Source of the DNA: Cenarchaeum symbiosum A
GTDB taxonomy: Archaea; Thermoproteota; Nitrososphaeria; Nitrososphaerales; Nitrosopumilaceae
Direction of reading: 5' to 3'
Length of the DNA stretch: 64,000 nt
Assembly: GCA_000200715.1 (NCBI GenBank)
Contig: DP000238.1
Location: 494,154-558,153 of the forward strand
The notes under the pieces were generated by a model. It was not told the DNA's origin and ran no database searches. It worked only from the letters and a program-made list of their open reading frames with translations. Below, piece after piece: positions 17,239 to 28,300 of this stretch. A program made the translations under genes and the position numbers. Position 1 is the stretch's first letter. Each line of letters opens with the position of its first letter.

Positions 17239-18126
17239 ATGAAACTCTCCCAGATCCATGCCATGAAGATGGTGGCTGCGATCCTGCCTCTGCTACTTGC
17301 GGGCGGCATGGCCGCGTCATCAGCCGAATCATGGGGGGATGAGCTCGAGTTCTCCTCTGCGGTGGAGGAATCACTGAGCCACTACCATGCCTTTGAGCTC
17401 AACCTTGATGCTGGAAACACAGAGCTGGCAGCAGCCCATGCCGCTCACCCGGCGCTGGAGCTGTACCCTGTCATGTCTCCGCACCTGCAGGCATATCCGG
17501 AGCTCGCCGAGAGGCTCCGGCTGGCCCTGCTGGATGTCCCCAGTACCGCAGGCCCCGGGGCCGAAAGGGCTGATGCACAAGCGGCCGTGGATGCGGCGAC
17601 AGCCCTGCTGGAAGAGGCCCGCCTGCTCGTTGCAGGAGGGGAGCTCTCCTCGGATGATGATTTCAAACTGGCGCTAACCGCCGGCCTTCTCGGGACGGCA
17701 GGGCACGAATACGGGGAGGCAGTCTCCGGCGGGGAGATAATCAACATGGTGGAGTTTCAGGATAGTTCTGCATTCGTGTGGAGGTCCCAGCAGATTCTAA
17801 AAAACCTGGACCTGCCTGATGGCGACCTTGAAAGGGTCATGGCACTCTACGCGGAGATCCAGGGCGGCTTTGACTCCCGCAGCGATCCCTCCCTGATGAC
17901 CCCCAGGTTCGACGCCCTGGCCGCCGCGCTCGAATCCAACATGGATGCGGGGCCGACCGCCCGCGGTGACATAGCCCCACCTCTCAAGCAGCTAAACATG
18001 GGCGTTGATCCGGCGGACATACAATGCATAGATGGCCTGGGGCTGTTATTCTCCCCCTCGGGGCGCCCTGCCTGCATATCGGAGAAGACGGCGCCCATGC
18101 TTCAAAGTGAAGGCTGGACGAGCTGA
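17239..18126 (+). CDS. Exported paralog without the Met-rich tract
   Basis: 295 residues, clearly paralogous to the preceding gene. It has the same signal-peptide core (LPLLLAGGMAASSAESW), a matching acidic helical domain (blocks such as AAHPALELYP and EFQDSSAFVWRSQQIL) and the same C-terminal motif (PPLKQLNMGVDPADIQC...GRPACISEKTAPMLQSEGWTS). It lacks the Met/Asp repeats, so they are an insertion or expansion in the neighbour. Translation may start at 17239 or at the second Met (17263). An A/T-rich box (gaataaatgg) just upstream fits the later start better. It precedes pstC by 76 bp and may be expressed with phosphate-uptake genes; its function is unknown. Confidence 0.8.
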   Translation: MKLSQIHAMKMVAAILPLLLAGGMAASSAESWGDELEFSSAVEESLSHYHAFELNLDAGNTELAAAHAAHPALELYPVMSPHLQAYPELAERLRLALLDVPSTAGPGAERADAQAAVDAATALLEEARLLVAGGELSSDDDFKLALTAGLLGTAGHEYGEAVSGGEIINMVEFQDSSAFVWRSQQILKNLDLPDGDLERVMALYAEIQGGFDSRSDPSLMTPRFDALAAALESNMDAGPTARGDIAPPLKQLNMGVDPADIQCIDGLGLLFSPSGRPACISEKTAPMLQSEGWTS

Positions 18127-18202
18127 CCGGACTATATAGCGCTATATTACGGGCATAGAATACAGCCCAATTTCTGATAAGCTCTCCCGCCGAAGGCGCG
18201 CC

Positions 18203-19168
18203 GTGCGGCACAGCCGGCACCGTCCTGGCGGGCGGGCGATCAGCGACAGGCTCTTCCGCCTGGGCGCCACGATCGCGGGCGCCTACGTGCTGGCCGTAAT
18301 ACTCGTCATATTCCTCCAGCTCGGGATAGAGTCGGCGCCAATCTGGGAAAAAGAGGGCGCCGCCTTCATCTGGGGGACCGACTGGAACCCCGTAGAAGGC
18401 AGGGATTCATTTGGGGCTCTCCCGTATATCGTGGGCACGCTTCTGACAGCGGGAATAGCCATGGCGATTGGAGTCCCGCTGAGCATCGGCATCGCCATGC
18501 TGGTGATAATCGCGCCAGGCAAGATAGGGGCGCCCCTCGGATACCTGGTCGAGCTGATAGAGGCAGTACCTAGCGTCATATTCGGGCTCTGGGGGCTCTT
18601 TGTCTTCCGCGTATACTTGCGCGACTGGGTCGAAAAGCCTTTACACGATATGTTCGGCGATTCCATATTCCTATTCTCGGGCACGCCGTTTGGCCTCGAC
18701 GTGCTGTCTGCCAGCCTGATTCTCGCCATAATGATAATACCGACCATATCTGCGGTCTCGCGCGAGGTGATGACCGCCGTGCCCCAGCAGCAAAAAGAAG
18801 CAGCATACATGCTCGGCTCCACCACCTGGGAGATGTTCCGCATGGCGGTATTTCCCTATTCCAAGGCGGGATTGATAGGCGCCTCTGTGCTCGGGCTTGG
18901 CCGGGCCGTCGGCGAGACCATGGCCGTCACCATGCTGATAGGAAACGCCACGGGCCTGCGGGCAATACCCGAATCGCTATTCGATCCGGCCCAGTCGATG
19001 GCCAGCATAATGGCAAACGAGTTCATCGAGGCGGATCTTGTATTCCATGTGCCCGCGCTAATAGGGGTGGCGCTTGTCCTCCTGCTGATATCCATGGCCA
19101 TCAACGTGGGGGCGCACTTTCTCGTCTCCAGGATGCTCCACATAAGACAGGAGGCCGTAAACTCTTGA
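18203..19168 (+). CDS. pstC: Phosphate ABC transporter permease PstC
   Basis: 321 residues, inner-membrane permease subunit that forms the phosphate channel with PstA. The start is GTG at 18203. Hydrophobic segments are visible near the N-terminus (IAGAYVLAVILVIFLQLGI), in YIVGTLLTAGIAMAIGVPLSI and further along. The permease EAA-type loop reads STTWEMFRMAVFPYSKAGLIGASVLGLGRAVGETMAVTM, which is diagnostic of PstC. The gene overlaps pstA by four bases, so the two are probably translationally coupled. Confidence 0.95.
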   Translation: MRHSRHRPGGRAISDRLFRLGATIAGAYVLAVILVIFLQLGIESAPIWEKEGAAFIWGTDWNPVEGRDSFGALPYIVGTLLTAGIAMAIGVPLSIGIAMLVIIAPGKIGAPLGYLVELIEAVPSVIFGLWGLFVFRVYLRDWVEKPLHDMFGDSIFLFSGTPFGLDVLSASLILAIMIIPTISAVSREVMTAVPQQQKEAAYMLGSTTWEMFRMAVFPYSKAGLIGASVLGLGRAVGETMAVTMLIGNATGLRAIPESLFDPAQSMASIMANEFIEADLVFHVPALIGVALVLLLISMAINVGAHFLVSRMLHIRQEAVNS

Positions 19169-20079
19169 GCGATGCGGCACGCCGGGCCGAGATAAGGGCC
19201 ATGTTCCAGTCCAACGTCCGCAAAAGGCTCGCCGTAAACAAGGCCATGACCCTTGTCATAATAGCATGCGCTGCAACTGCAATAACGCCGCTCCTCTGGA
19301 TACTCGGCACGCTGTTCGTCGGGGGCGCGGGCGCGCTCAGCTGGGAGTTTCTGACCGCAGAGCCCGGCGCCGTGGGCACCGGCGTGCCCCTCGCCATAGG
19401 CCCCGCCATACAGGGAACGCTGATAATCATAGGCCTCTCGGGAATACTCGGCATACCCGTCGGGGTGATGGCAGGCGTATACCTGGCGGAGATTGGAAGG
19501 GGCCGCCTTGCAGCCCAGGTCCGCTTTTTCATGGACGTGTTCATGCAGGTGCCGTCGATAGTCCTTGGAATATTCGCCTTTCTTGCCATCGTTCTATTGG
19601 TGGGGGGCTTCTCCCTCTGGGCCGGCGCCTTTGCGCTCTCCCTGATAATGTTCCCGATAGTCGCCCGCTCGACAGAGGGCGCCATGAGGATGGTCCCGTG
19701 GTCGCTCCGGGAGGCTGGCACGGCGCTCGGCCTGCGCGGCTGGGTCGTGACCCTGCGAGTCGTGCTGCCCGCCGCAAAAAGGGGGATAATAACGGGCGTG
19801 CTGCTGTCCGTATCCCGCGTAGGAGGGGAGACTGCCCCGCTGATAATGACCATATTGGGTAGCAGCCAGTTCTTTGCCGGCCTGAGCGACCCCATGGATG
19901 CGCTCCCCCTCCGCATATGGCGCCTCTCTCTGCAGCCGTACGACGAGGCGCGGCTTGCCGGCTGGGGCGCCGCCCTTGTGCTTGTCCTTGTGATACTTGC
20001 CATCCACGTGGGCGTAAGGTACTGGTTTGTCCACCGTGGAAAAGGATTAATTGCCTCCCCCGGCAGGGCGGGTGCGTGA
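19165..20079 (+). CDS. pstA: Phosphate ABC transporter permease PstA
   Basis: 304 residues with a TTG start at 19165 inside the pstC stop. Six hydrophobic segments are visible, with the cytoplasmic ATPase-contact loop '[50 protein letters not shown]' typical of PstA. It pairs with PstC to import phosphate using PstB energy. Its stop codon overlaps a possible GTG start of pstB (GTGA at 20076-20079). No phoU follows. Confidence 0.95.
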   Translation: MSDAARRAEIRAMFQSNVRKRLAVNKAMTLVIIACAATAITPLLWILGTLFVGGAGALSWEFLTAEPGAVGTGVPLAIGPAIQGTLIIIGLSGILGIPVGVMAGVYLAEIGRGRLAAQVRFFMDVFMQVPSIVLGIFAFLAIVLLVGGFSLWAGAFALSLIMFPIVARSTEGAMRMVPWSLREAGTALGLRGWVVTLRVVLPAAKRGIITGVLLSVSRVGGETAPLIMTILGSSQFFAGLSDPMDALPLRIWRLSLQPYDEARLAGWGAALVLVLVILAIHVGVRYWFVHRGKGLIASPGRAGA

Positions 20080-20081
20080 AG

Positions 20082-20903
20082 ATGGCAGCAACCGCATCCA
20101 CACTCCGGCCTGATACAAGCGCCGAGATTCCCGCCGGGCCTGCTGACGGGTACAAGATGATAGCCGAGAACGTAACAGTCCACTATGGGGACGTCTGCGC
20201 CGTCAGCGATGTATCCATAAAGTTCCACGAGCGGTCCGTCACTGCGCTGATCGGGCCCTCGGGGTGCGGCAAGACCACCTTTCTGCGCTGTTTAAACAGG
20301 ATGCACGACATGACGGGCAGCGCGCGCGTCGAAGGCAGGGTCTCTATAGACGGGACCGACCTGTACGGCGGGGACGTCGACCCCATATACCACCGGAGAA
20401 AAGTCGGCATGGTATTCCAAAAGCCCAACCCGTTTCCGACAATGTCAATCTATGACAATGCAGTCGCCGGCGTAAGGCTCAACGGGGTCCGGGACAGGGG
20501 TATACTCGACGAGATTGCGCGCGACGCGCTAGAGATGGCGTATCTTTGGGACGAGGTAAAGGACTCCCTGAAGAGGCCGGCCATGGAGCTATCCGGCGGG
20601 CAGCAGCAGCGGCTCTGCATAGCGCGTGCCCTTGCCATACAGCCCGAGGTGCTGCTCATGGACGAGCCGGCATCCGCGCTCGACCCGATAGCGACCCAAA
20701 AGATAGAAGAGACCATAACGGAGCTCAAAAGGGAATACTGCATCATAATAATAACGCACAACATGCAGCAGGCTGTGCGCTGCTCGGATTATACGGGCTT
20801 TATGTACATGGGCAAGCTCATAGAATTTGGCAAGACTGGGCGCGTGTTCACGCAGCCGCGCAGCGAGCTTACCTCAAAGTACGTAAAGGGCCAGTTCGGA
20901 TAG
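20082..20903 (+). CDS. pstB: Phosphate ABC transporter ATP-binding protein PstB
   Basis: About 273 residues. It has Walker A GPSGCGKT, a Q-loop in [17 protein letters not shown] (a PstB hallmark), signature [16 protein letters not shown], Walker [14 protein letters not shown] and H-loop IIITHN. ATP hydrolysis drives phosphate import through PstCA. The start is ATG 20082, or GTG 20076 overlapping the pstA stop. With pstC and pstA it forms a tight operon; pstS lies 6 kb upstream. Confidence 0.95.
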   Translation: MAATASTLRPDTSAEIPAGPADGYKMIAENVTVHYGDVCAVSDVSIKFHERSVTALIGPSGCGKTTFLRCLNRMHDMTGSARVEGRVSIDGTDLYGGDVDPIYHRRKVGMVFQKPNPFPTMSIYDNAVAGVRLNGVRDRGILDEIARDALEMAYLWDEVKDSLKRPAMELSGGQQQRLCIARALAIQPEVLLMDEPASALDPIATQKIEETITELKREYCIIIITHNMQQAVRCSDYTGFMYMGKLIEFGKTGRVFTQPRSELTSKYVKGQFG

Positions 20904-20910
20904 CTCACAG

Positions 20911-20916
20911 TTTATA
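20911..20916 (+). promoter_or_regulatory. TATA box of hjc
   Basis: tttata centred about 27 nt before the ATG at 20941. It selects that ATG over the TTG six bases upstream. Confidence 0.5.
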
Positions 20917-20940
20917 GGATCCGCGGCCGGATATTTGTTC

Positions 20941-21477
20941 ATGCGCGCTAAACGGTCGGCTGCATACCACAGAAAGGTCTCGAGGACCAGGAGGCAGCGG
21001 GGGTATGCATGGGAGGATGCAATAGTCAAGAGGTTCAACGGGGCCGAAGGCTGGCGCGCGTTCCGGCTCGGCTCGCCCAGCACCGGCCTGCCGGATGTTC
21101 TCGCTGTTGGACCCGCAGGCCTGTACGCGATAGAGGCCAAGTCGGGCACGGCCACCTCGCTTACAGTCCCCGCCGACCAGATAGAGAGGTGCCTCAGCTG
21201 GACCCGGGCGTTTGGCGCGTACCATGACAGGCGGGCGGTCCTGGCATTCAAGTTCCTCTCGAAAAAGCGCACGGGGACCGGCACCTATGAATCCCGCCGG
21301 CTCCGGGAGTACTTTGTGGTCTGGGACGGGAGCCCTGTCGACTGTATCTGCACGTACGACGGGGAGACCTACGCCCGCAGGGATGGGGAAAGAAGCAGAA
21401 TACGCCTCGCCAGGTGCTCCCTGCCGTTTGCCACAAGGACTCCGGACGGCCCGCCCGTCAAAGGCGCCCGGGGATAG
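20941..21477 (+). CDS. hjc: Archaeal Holliday junction resolvase Hjc-like
   Basis: 178 residues. The N-terminal about 100 carry the Hjc nuclease pattern: RQRGYAWEDAIVKRFN (catalytic Glu), FRLGSPSTGLPDVLAV (Asp) and LYAIEAKSG (E-x-K), which together make a PD-(D/E)XK active site. It would cut four-way DNA junctions symmetrically during recombination and repair. The last about 70 residues are an extension beyond the usual Hjc length of about 130, of unknown role (YFVVWDGSPVDCICTYDGE). The basic N-terminus fits DNA binding. Start chosen by the TATA box. Confidence 0.85.
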   Translation: MRAKRSAAYHRKVSRTRRQRGYAWEDAIVKRFNGAEGWRAFRLGSPSTGLPDVLAVGPAGLYAIEAKSGTATSLTVPADQIERCLSWTRAFGAYHDRRAVLAFKFLSKKRTGTGTYESRRLREYFVVWDGSPVDCICTYDGETYARRDGERSRIRLARCSLPFATRTPDGPPVKGARG

Positions 21478-21507
21478 CGGCACTTGCAGGCGGCATTACC
21501 AAGTATG

Positions 21508-21514
21508 TTTTTAA
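21508..21514 (+). promoter_or_regulatory. TATA-like box of the acidic hypothetical gene
   Basis: gtttttaac about 26 nt before the GTG at 21537, inside a short gap after hjc. It argues for GTG 21537 as start. Confidence 0.4.
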
Positions 21515-21536
21515 CACGCTATCCCGTACGCTGTGC

Positions 21537-22295
21537 GTGCCTGACGAGGAGAAATCCGGCAAGGACCGGCCAGAAAAGCCAGAGATTGACAGCCATCTCA
21601 AGGAGGAAAAGATCGACAAGTCGCTCGACGAGGTCTCCAATGTGATACACGACCTGCTAAGCGAGCCGGACCATCCGGATACCGACGAGCAGGTAGAACG
21701 CGTGCTCTCGGGGAACACCGGGGCGCCCCCCGAGCCAAAACCAAAAGGGCTCTCCCGCCTGGGCGGTCTCTTCAAGAGGCGCCGCTCCGACGAGGGGCCG
21801 CCGGAGCCCGCGGAGGAATTGCCGGAGCCTGCCGATGTGGTGCCCGGGGAGGATGGATCCGCCGGGAACCTGCCGGAGAAGGTGCTCAAATCGATACTCG
21901 AGCCGGTGGACGTGTACCCAAAGGATGGCGGCAAGTACGCGTTTGACGAGTTTGTAGACGAGCGGATCCTGGTCAGCAGGGACGCGTTTGGCAAAAAAGA
22001 GATGAAGATCAAGGTCCTGGAGGTATCCGACGAAAAGGCACCGACCCAGTGGAAGCTCGGCGACCGCGTAAAAATAGACAAGATACTGATTACAATAAAG
22101 CACCTCGAATCTCAGGAAATAGAAGAGGGCGAATTTGACATAAAGGCGATAGAAGAAGAGCTCATTGAAAAGCGGCACTATACCTCGACGAACCGGTGGG
22201 TTCCCGTCGACGAGATAAAAAACGGGTACGTTTCCGGCGCGCGCCACACCACACTGGTCAGCGATGCAGCCGCGCTTGACTATATCGCGTTCTGA
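21537..22295 (+). CDS. Acidic conserved hypothetical protein
   Basis: 252 residues from GTG 21537. The N-terminal half is charged and low-complexity (Glu/Lys/Pro-rich, with PPEPAEELPEPADVVPGED and a basic FKRRR), probably disordered. The C-terminal about 120 residues look like a folded beta-rich domain (DERILVSRDAFGKKEMKIKVLEVSDEK, then WKLGDRVKIDKILITIKHLES). No membrane segment or catalytic motif is seen, and I do not recognise the family. An upstream in-frame ATG at 21414 lies within hjc and would add an Arg-rich stretch; the promoter position argues against it. Convergent with the next giant gene. Confidence 0.65.
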   Translation: MPDEEKSGKDRPEKPEIDSHLKEEKIDKSLDEVSNVIHDLLSEPDHPDTDEQVERVLSGNTGAPPEPKPKGLSRLGGLFKRRRSDEGPPEPAEELPEPADVVPGEDGSAGNLPEKVLKSILEPVDVYPKDGGKYAFDEFVDERILVSRDAFGKKEMKIKVLEVSDEKAPTQWKLGDRVKIDKILITIKHLESQEIEEGEFDIKAIEEELIEKRHYTSTNRWVPVDEIKNGYVSGARHTTLVSDAAALDYIAF

Positions 22296-22318
22296 TCAAG
22301 GCCGCACGCCGCCCGTGA

Positions 22319-25300
22319 TCATTCAAACAGCGACTGGAAGAACGCTATTATTGAATCGAAAAATCCAGGCTCTTCGGCGGGATCAGCCGCTGGCTCTGAT
22401 TCGGGCGCGCGTTCCGGCTCTGATTCTGCCACGGGCTCCGGAACTGATTCTGCCACAGGCTCGATAACGGACTCGATAACGGGCTCTATGACGGATTCCA
22501 CCTCGGGCTCTGGATCCATAACGGGCTCCGGATCCATCTCGGGCACAAGTGCCGCGGGCGCGGGCTCCTGGGGAACAGCCGCAGGCAGCAGGTCCACCGC
22601 ATACACGTCGCTTGCATGCGAGGCCATCACTATCCCCTGGTTGTCGCGCAGCATTATGCTCAGCATGCCAGAGAACTCGCCTTCAAACTGCACCGTAAAG
22701 CTCTCGAGCGTGCCGGCGCCGGTTCCATAGTATGCGCCGTCCGGCGCTATAATGGATGCCGCGTCGCACACGTAAAACCATGCCGCCTCCTCCGGCCCGA
22801 CGGGGCACGTCCTGTCAAGGAAGGAACCTATCCTGTTGTAGGCGATGGTCGATGAGCCGCCGTCCCCTGTCAGAATTACCTCCATGTCGAATATGCTCAG
22901 GCCTCCCTCCGGCGTCCTGTAGGGCGATATGGTCAGCGCCGATCCCGGCTCCGCCCTGATCCGCGTCCCATCCAGCTGGATGCTCTCCCCGCCTGCTGCA
23001 AAGTCAAAGCCTACCCCGTACCCGACATCCGATCCGCCGAGCGTGACGCTGCCTATGGCGCCGCCCCCTCCTCCGCCGCCGCCACCGCCGCCACCGCCCC
23101 TGCGCGGCAGGGGTGCGGGCGCCGGCCTTGGGACGTCGGGGACGATTATTCTGACGTCAGAGCTGCCAGATAGCGATAACGAGGAGCCTGGCGGAGGCAG
23201 TGTGAGGTCTGCTGCCGCCCCGTTGTCTGCTGCAAATATGGCGCCCCCGTTTAGGGCCAGCGCGCCTGTTCCAGTATATGCCAGGTCGTCTGAGGTATGG
23301 CCTGCGGCCACCGTATATCTGAAGAGTATCTCGGTACTGCCCGAGCCGGAGACGTACACTGCCGACGCACCCGTCTCTAACTCGAGGCTCGGCGCCCCCG
23401 TTACGTTGACCGGCTCGCTAAACGTGACGGTTATCGAGACCGTCCCGCCCTCGCTTTCCGTGGTGGATGCAGCCGAGACCGACAGCACCACCGGCCCCGT
23501 GCGGATTGCATCCATCAAGCCCGGCGTGTCATATGCGGATATCTCCCACATGCGGGTGATAGTAGCGCCGTCATCCACTTCTGGCGTGCTCTTTCCATTT
23601 GCGGTGTCTTCGAGCTCGGCCTTTGCGCCATCAAGCACTCCCGGCATGCTCCTCCCCATTCGCTCATGCATGCCCATCACATTGCGCGCGCCTTCGTCTG
23701 CAATACTGGGAGTATCAGCCGCCATTATATCCCCCATGTAGATGATTCTAGCGCCGTCAAGCACTTCCGGCATGCTCCTCCCCATTCGCTCATGCTTGCC
23801 CATCACATTGCGCGCGCCTTCGTCTGCAATACTGGGAGTATCATCCGCCGTTATAACCCCCATGTAGATGATTCTAGCGCCGTCAACCACGCCCGGCATG
23901 CTCTCTGCCATTCTTGTGTTTTCGGGCACGGCAGTCGCGCCGTCAACCACGCCGGGCTCGCTCTTGCCCGTCGCATTCTCCCTTGTGATGCCTGTTGCAT
24001 TGTTCACGCCGCCGTCTATAATGCTCGGCGCATCAACGCCCGTTATCTCGCCCATGACCCCGCGCACGCCGTCATCTGTAATGCCCAGTGTGTCATTTGC
24101 CTTCAAGACCCTGATGTGGTCGGCCGCCGCGCCATCGCCCACGCCGGGCTCGCTCTTGCCTGTCGCATTCTCCCTTGTGATGCCTGTCGCATTGCGCACG
24201 CCGCCGTCTATAATGCTCGGCGCATCACCCGCCGTTATCTCGCCCATGAAAACGGCCCATATGCCATCGTTTACTGCCGGAGAGTCGCCTGTCTTCCTGT
24301 CGTGCGCGATTACCACCGAGTCCCTTGTGCCCGGCTCGTCTGAAACCTCTATTCCCTGGGCACCTTTTAGCGGGTAGGATGCAAGCGCGTACCTCGATAT
24401 TGTATCTGGGATCCCGTCGACTGTAAACATGTTCAGCCCGTCATCAGAAAAGGCAAGCCCCAGCAGGGATCCCGCCATGGCAAAACCGCCTGTATACTCT
24501 GCCGTGGTCACATCAAAGGGCGTTCCCAGCGAGTGGGCGTATATGATATTGTGTTCGTCGCCCGATATGAACATGGACGTCCCGTCGTTGGAGAATGCTA
24601 CCGACGTGGGCAGGCTCTCCCTTAAGGGCATGAGGCTGCTTGACGCCGTGTACGAGGGCTCCTCCAGCCTGTAGGAGCCGTTGGATGCGGCGGCAGACAC
24701 GTTGTACGGCTCCTGCAGGATGAACTGGTATACCCTATCCGTGGACTCCTCGACGATAAAGAGCCTCGTCCCGTCGGCTGAAAACGCAATGCTCTCCGGC
24801 ACAGAGCCGCCCACTGCCAGGATCTGTGTGTCGTCCAGCACCGAGGCGCTGATCGTCGCGCCTTCCACGTCGTACGGCGACTGCAGGCTGAACGTGTGCA
24901 CGGCGGGGGGGTCAACGCCGGTGATGAACAAGGAGGTGCCGTCATCCGAGACGGCAAGGCCGCGCGGGTCGCCCTGGCCTTGTGCGCCCTGTTCTGTATC
25001 AAGCGACGTCCCGTTGTACTCTGCACCTGTGATCACGTACGGATCCTGCAGCGTGTACCCGTAGACACTGTTATTCCCGGTCCCGGAGACTAGCATCTGC
25101 AGCCCGTCGGGCGAGAAGACGACCCCGGTGGGGGTGCTATCTGCCACCGTTATCTCGGTGGGCACCGGGGGGAACACGTCGTACGGCGCGTCCAAGTCAA
25201 ACCTGTGGATGGCGTCGCCAGTGTGGGCCGCCGACTCGCCCATCCTGCCGGACCCTGCATCCTCGCCTGCCACGTACAGGTGCCGCCCGTCTATCGAAAA

Positions 25301-28300
25301 GTCAATTCCCTGTATTGTAGGGCTCCACAGCGCGTCTAGCGCCCCCTCGTATACGGCGGCGGTCGCATCAAAGGAATCCGTCGAGTACACGTGCACGCTA
25401 TTTGTATCGCCGACAACGAACATTCTCGCGCCGTCGGCCGAGAACTGCACGCCGCGGGGCACCCCCGCCTGGCCGTCCACCTGCACGCTCCCTGAATGGG
25501 ATGCGCCAGTCAAATTGTACGGGCCCCCAAGCGTATACTGGTGTATTGCGCCGCCCGCCGCACCTGCGACGTACATGCTGCGCCCGTCTCTTGAGAATGC
25601 CAGGCCTGCCGGCTCTGCATCCTCGCCTGATACATCAAGGGATCCGCTGGAGAACGCCGCCGTGGATATGTTGTACGGCTCTGCCATCGAGAACTCGTAG
25701 ACGGTATCCGTGGTACTCCCCACGACAAACGCCTGCATTCCGCCCGGTACAACGCGCACATCAGTCGGGCGGGACTCTGCAGCTCCTGCCACTATGTGCG
25801 CGGATCCCGCGGGGCCCCCGCCGTCCACCAGGGCGATGCCGCCCCCTGCCAGCCCCGCGCCGCTTACATCAAAGATCTCCCCGAGATGGTACTCGAATAG
25901 AATGCCCCTCTCTGCTCCATCAAGCACCGCAAACCCCGCGCCTATCATTGTGGTCCCGCCGGGGCTGATTGCAATCCCCTTTGGATGGATAGAATCGCCC
26001 AGCGTGAGCATGCTGTCGTGGTACGCGGGCCCCGGGATCACAAACTGCTCCGGGAATATCTTGCCGTTGGGGCCCTCGACTGCCCCTGCCCCGAATATGA
26101 GCTCCAGGCTTGTCTGGTTCAGCGCCCCGGTGGCGTTTGGATCAAACCTGAACGATACAATGTGGGGCTCTGCATCCACGGGCTCCGCATCTTCTGCTCC
26201 AAGGCTGGTCGTGCCGTCGTTGATCTCCATTCTAGATGCGTTGGCTGCAACAAGTGGGCGGTCAAATGCAACCTGCAGCAGGCCGTCCGCGCCAAGTTCC
26301 GCGGATATTAGGGCAATCGGGGGGCTCCGCAGCTCGGCGGATGCGGCATCTGCCGCGGCGGGCGCGCTTGCGGAATTCCTCTTCCTCACGTGCTCCAACT
26401 CATACTCGTCAAGTATGACGGGCCCGCCCGGGTCGTCTTCGGGATACAAAAAGAAGCTGGCCGACCTTCCAATTTCGAGCACCCCCGGGGAATCCCCCGC
26501 GTGGATCCCTGTCGAGTCCACCTCTGCAATCCCCGGTTCTTCGAGCACCGTTATGTTGTTCGTACTCGTTACGGGGTACCCGCCGAACTCAAAGTACGCC
26601 ATCACGCGGTTTCCCTCGTCGAGGCCAAACAGCGTGCGGCCGTCATCCGAGAATGAGAGGGCCTCTAGAGACTCTACTCCCGTAAAGAAGCTCCCCACAC
26701 GCGTGGCATTGAGCACGTTATACGCTGCATCGAGCGCAAAGTGGTGCACCTGGCCCTCGTCGTCGGAGACGTACAGCGCGTCACCCTGGCGCGAGAATGC
26801 CAAGTCGGTCGGGGTTATCATGTCAAGCTCAAGGCCGCCTTCATATGCGGCACCTGTCACATTGTACGGCGTGCCCAGGCCGTACTGGTACACTATGTTG
26901 TTGGCGCCTCCGGCGACTAGCATTCTTGTTCCGTCATCAGACAGGGCGACCCCCGATGGGTCGATATCGCGCTCCGAGACGTCGAACTGTCCCATCAGGA
27001 CGGCGCTGCTTGTGTCGTACGCGCCCGGCAGCGCGACCCTGTGCACGGCGGCGGGGCTGCTGCCCGACGTGTACATCTCCGTCCCGCCCGCGGGAAAATA
27101 CAGCCCCTCGGGCGACGTCTGCCATGGGGTGACCAGGGTGCTCCGGAAGGCCGCGGTCGACAGGTCGTACCCGGACGACATCGTATACCAGTGTACCCTG
27201 CCGTTTACCTCGTTGGCTATGTACAGGCTGAAGCCGTCTGGCGCAAAGAACATTCCCCTCGGCGAGCCGCCCCGCACCGAGAGCGCGGAGAGGTCCTGCT
27301 CGGGGGCCGATGTATCATGGGGCCTGCTCAGTTCATACTGGTGTATCCCGTCGGATGCCGCCACGAATAGAAAGCTCCCGTCGCTCGAGAAAGTCAGGCC
27401 GTGGATCTCGCCGCTCTGCGGAGCCGCCGAAAAGGCGCCCATGTATGTGGCGCTGAGGATGCTGCCGCTTGTGCCCAGCGAGTACGTGTGGACTAAACTG
27501 CCCGTCCTGTCCGATATGTGCATGGTGTTCCCGTCGGGCGTTATTGATATGCCCCTGCCGTCGGCCACATTGACGGATATGTCAAACGACCGGGAATCAG
27601 ATACGTCGGCGGTATCAGGCCTGAACTTTTCAGAGAGCGGCATCTGGTAGATGGTATCATCCCCCCTTATCACATACATCTGGCGGCCGTTTAGAGAGAA
27701 GGCGGCCCCGTATACATCGCCTGTTCCCGGCAGCGGATCGCTTCTCTTGTACCCTCCTGCTGTCTGGATGTTGTAGGGAACGGTCAGATCATACGAGTGC
27801 ACCCTCGGCTGCTCGTCGCCGGTAACGAACAGGCGCAGCCCGCTGTCCGAAAAGGAGATGTGGTGTATCACCCCCGCCTGGGAGCCGACGTCCAGGCTGT
27901 TGCCGGCGAGCGCGGCTGTTCCTATGTCGAACCCCTCGCTTAATACGTACGGGTGGACCCAGTCCACAAAGTTGGTACGTCGGCCCCCTATCGCCATGAA
28001 CAGGCCGTCTTCTGAGAACGCCACCGCCCTGTCCTCGATAAGCTCCACACCCGTGGTATATGACCTGAGGTACCGCGGGGAGGGGAGCTCGTGGCCCGTG
28101 GGAAACGAGCCATCCTCGCCTGTAACCGCCTGCGGGGAAAAGTAGAGGCTGGGGCCGTCGAACAGGCCCAGTGCGGTCTGGTCGGAACTGCTCAGGGGAA
28201 TCTCCACCACTTCCGGGGGCGTCCCGGGCGTTCTGTTCCCCGACAGGGTGATCTCGCCCCTGCCGTCAGGATCCACAATGCGCATGCTGCTGCTATTCAC

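Noticed and set aside
23060-23110. GC-rich trinucleotide run as a possible mobile-element end
   Set aside because: It simply encodes the poly-glycine linker shared by the giant surface proteins.
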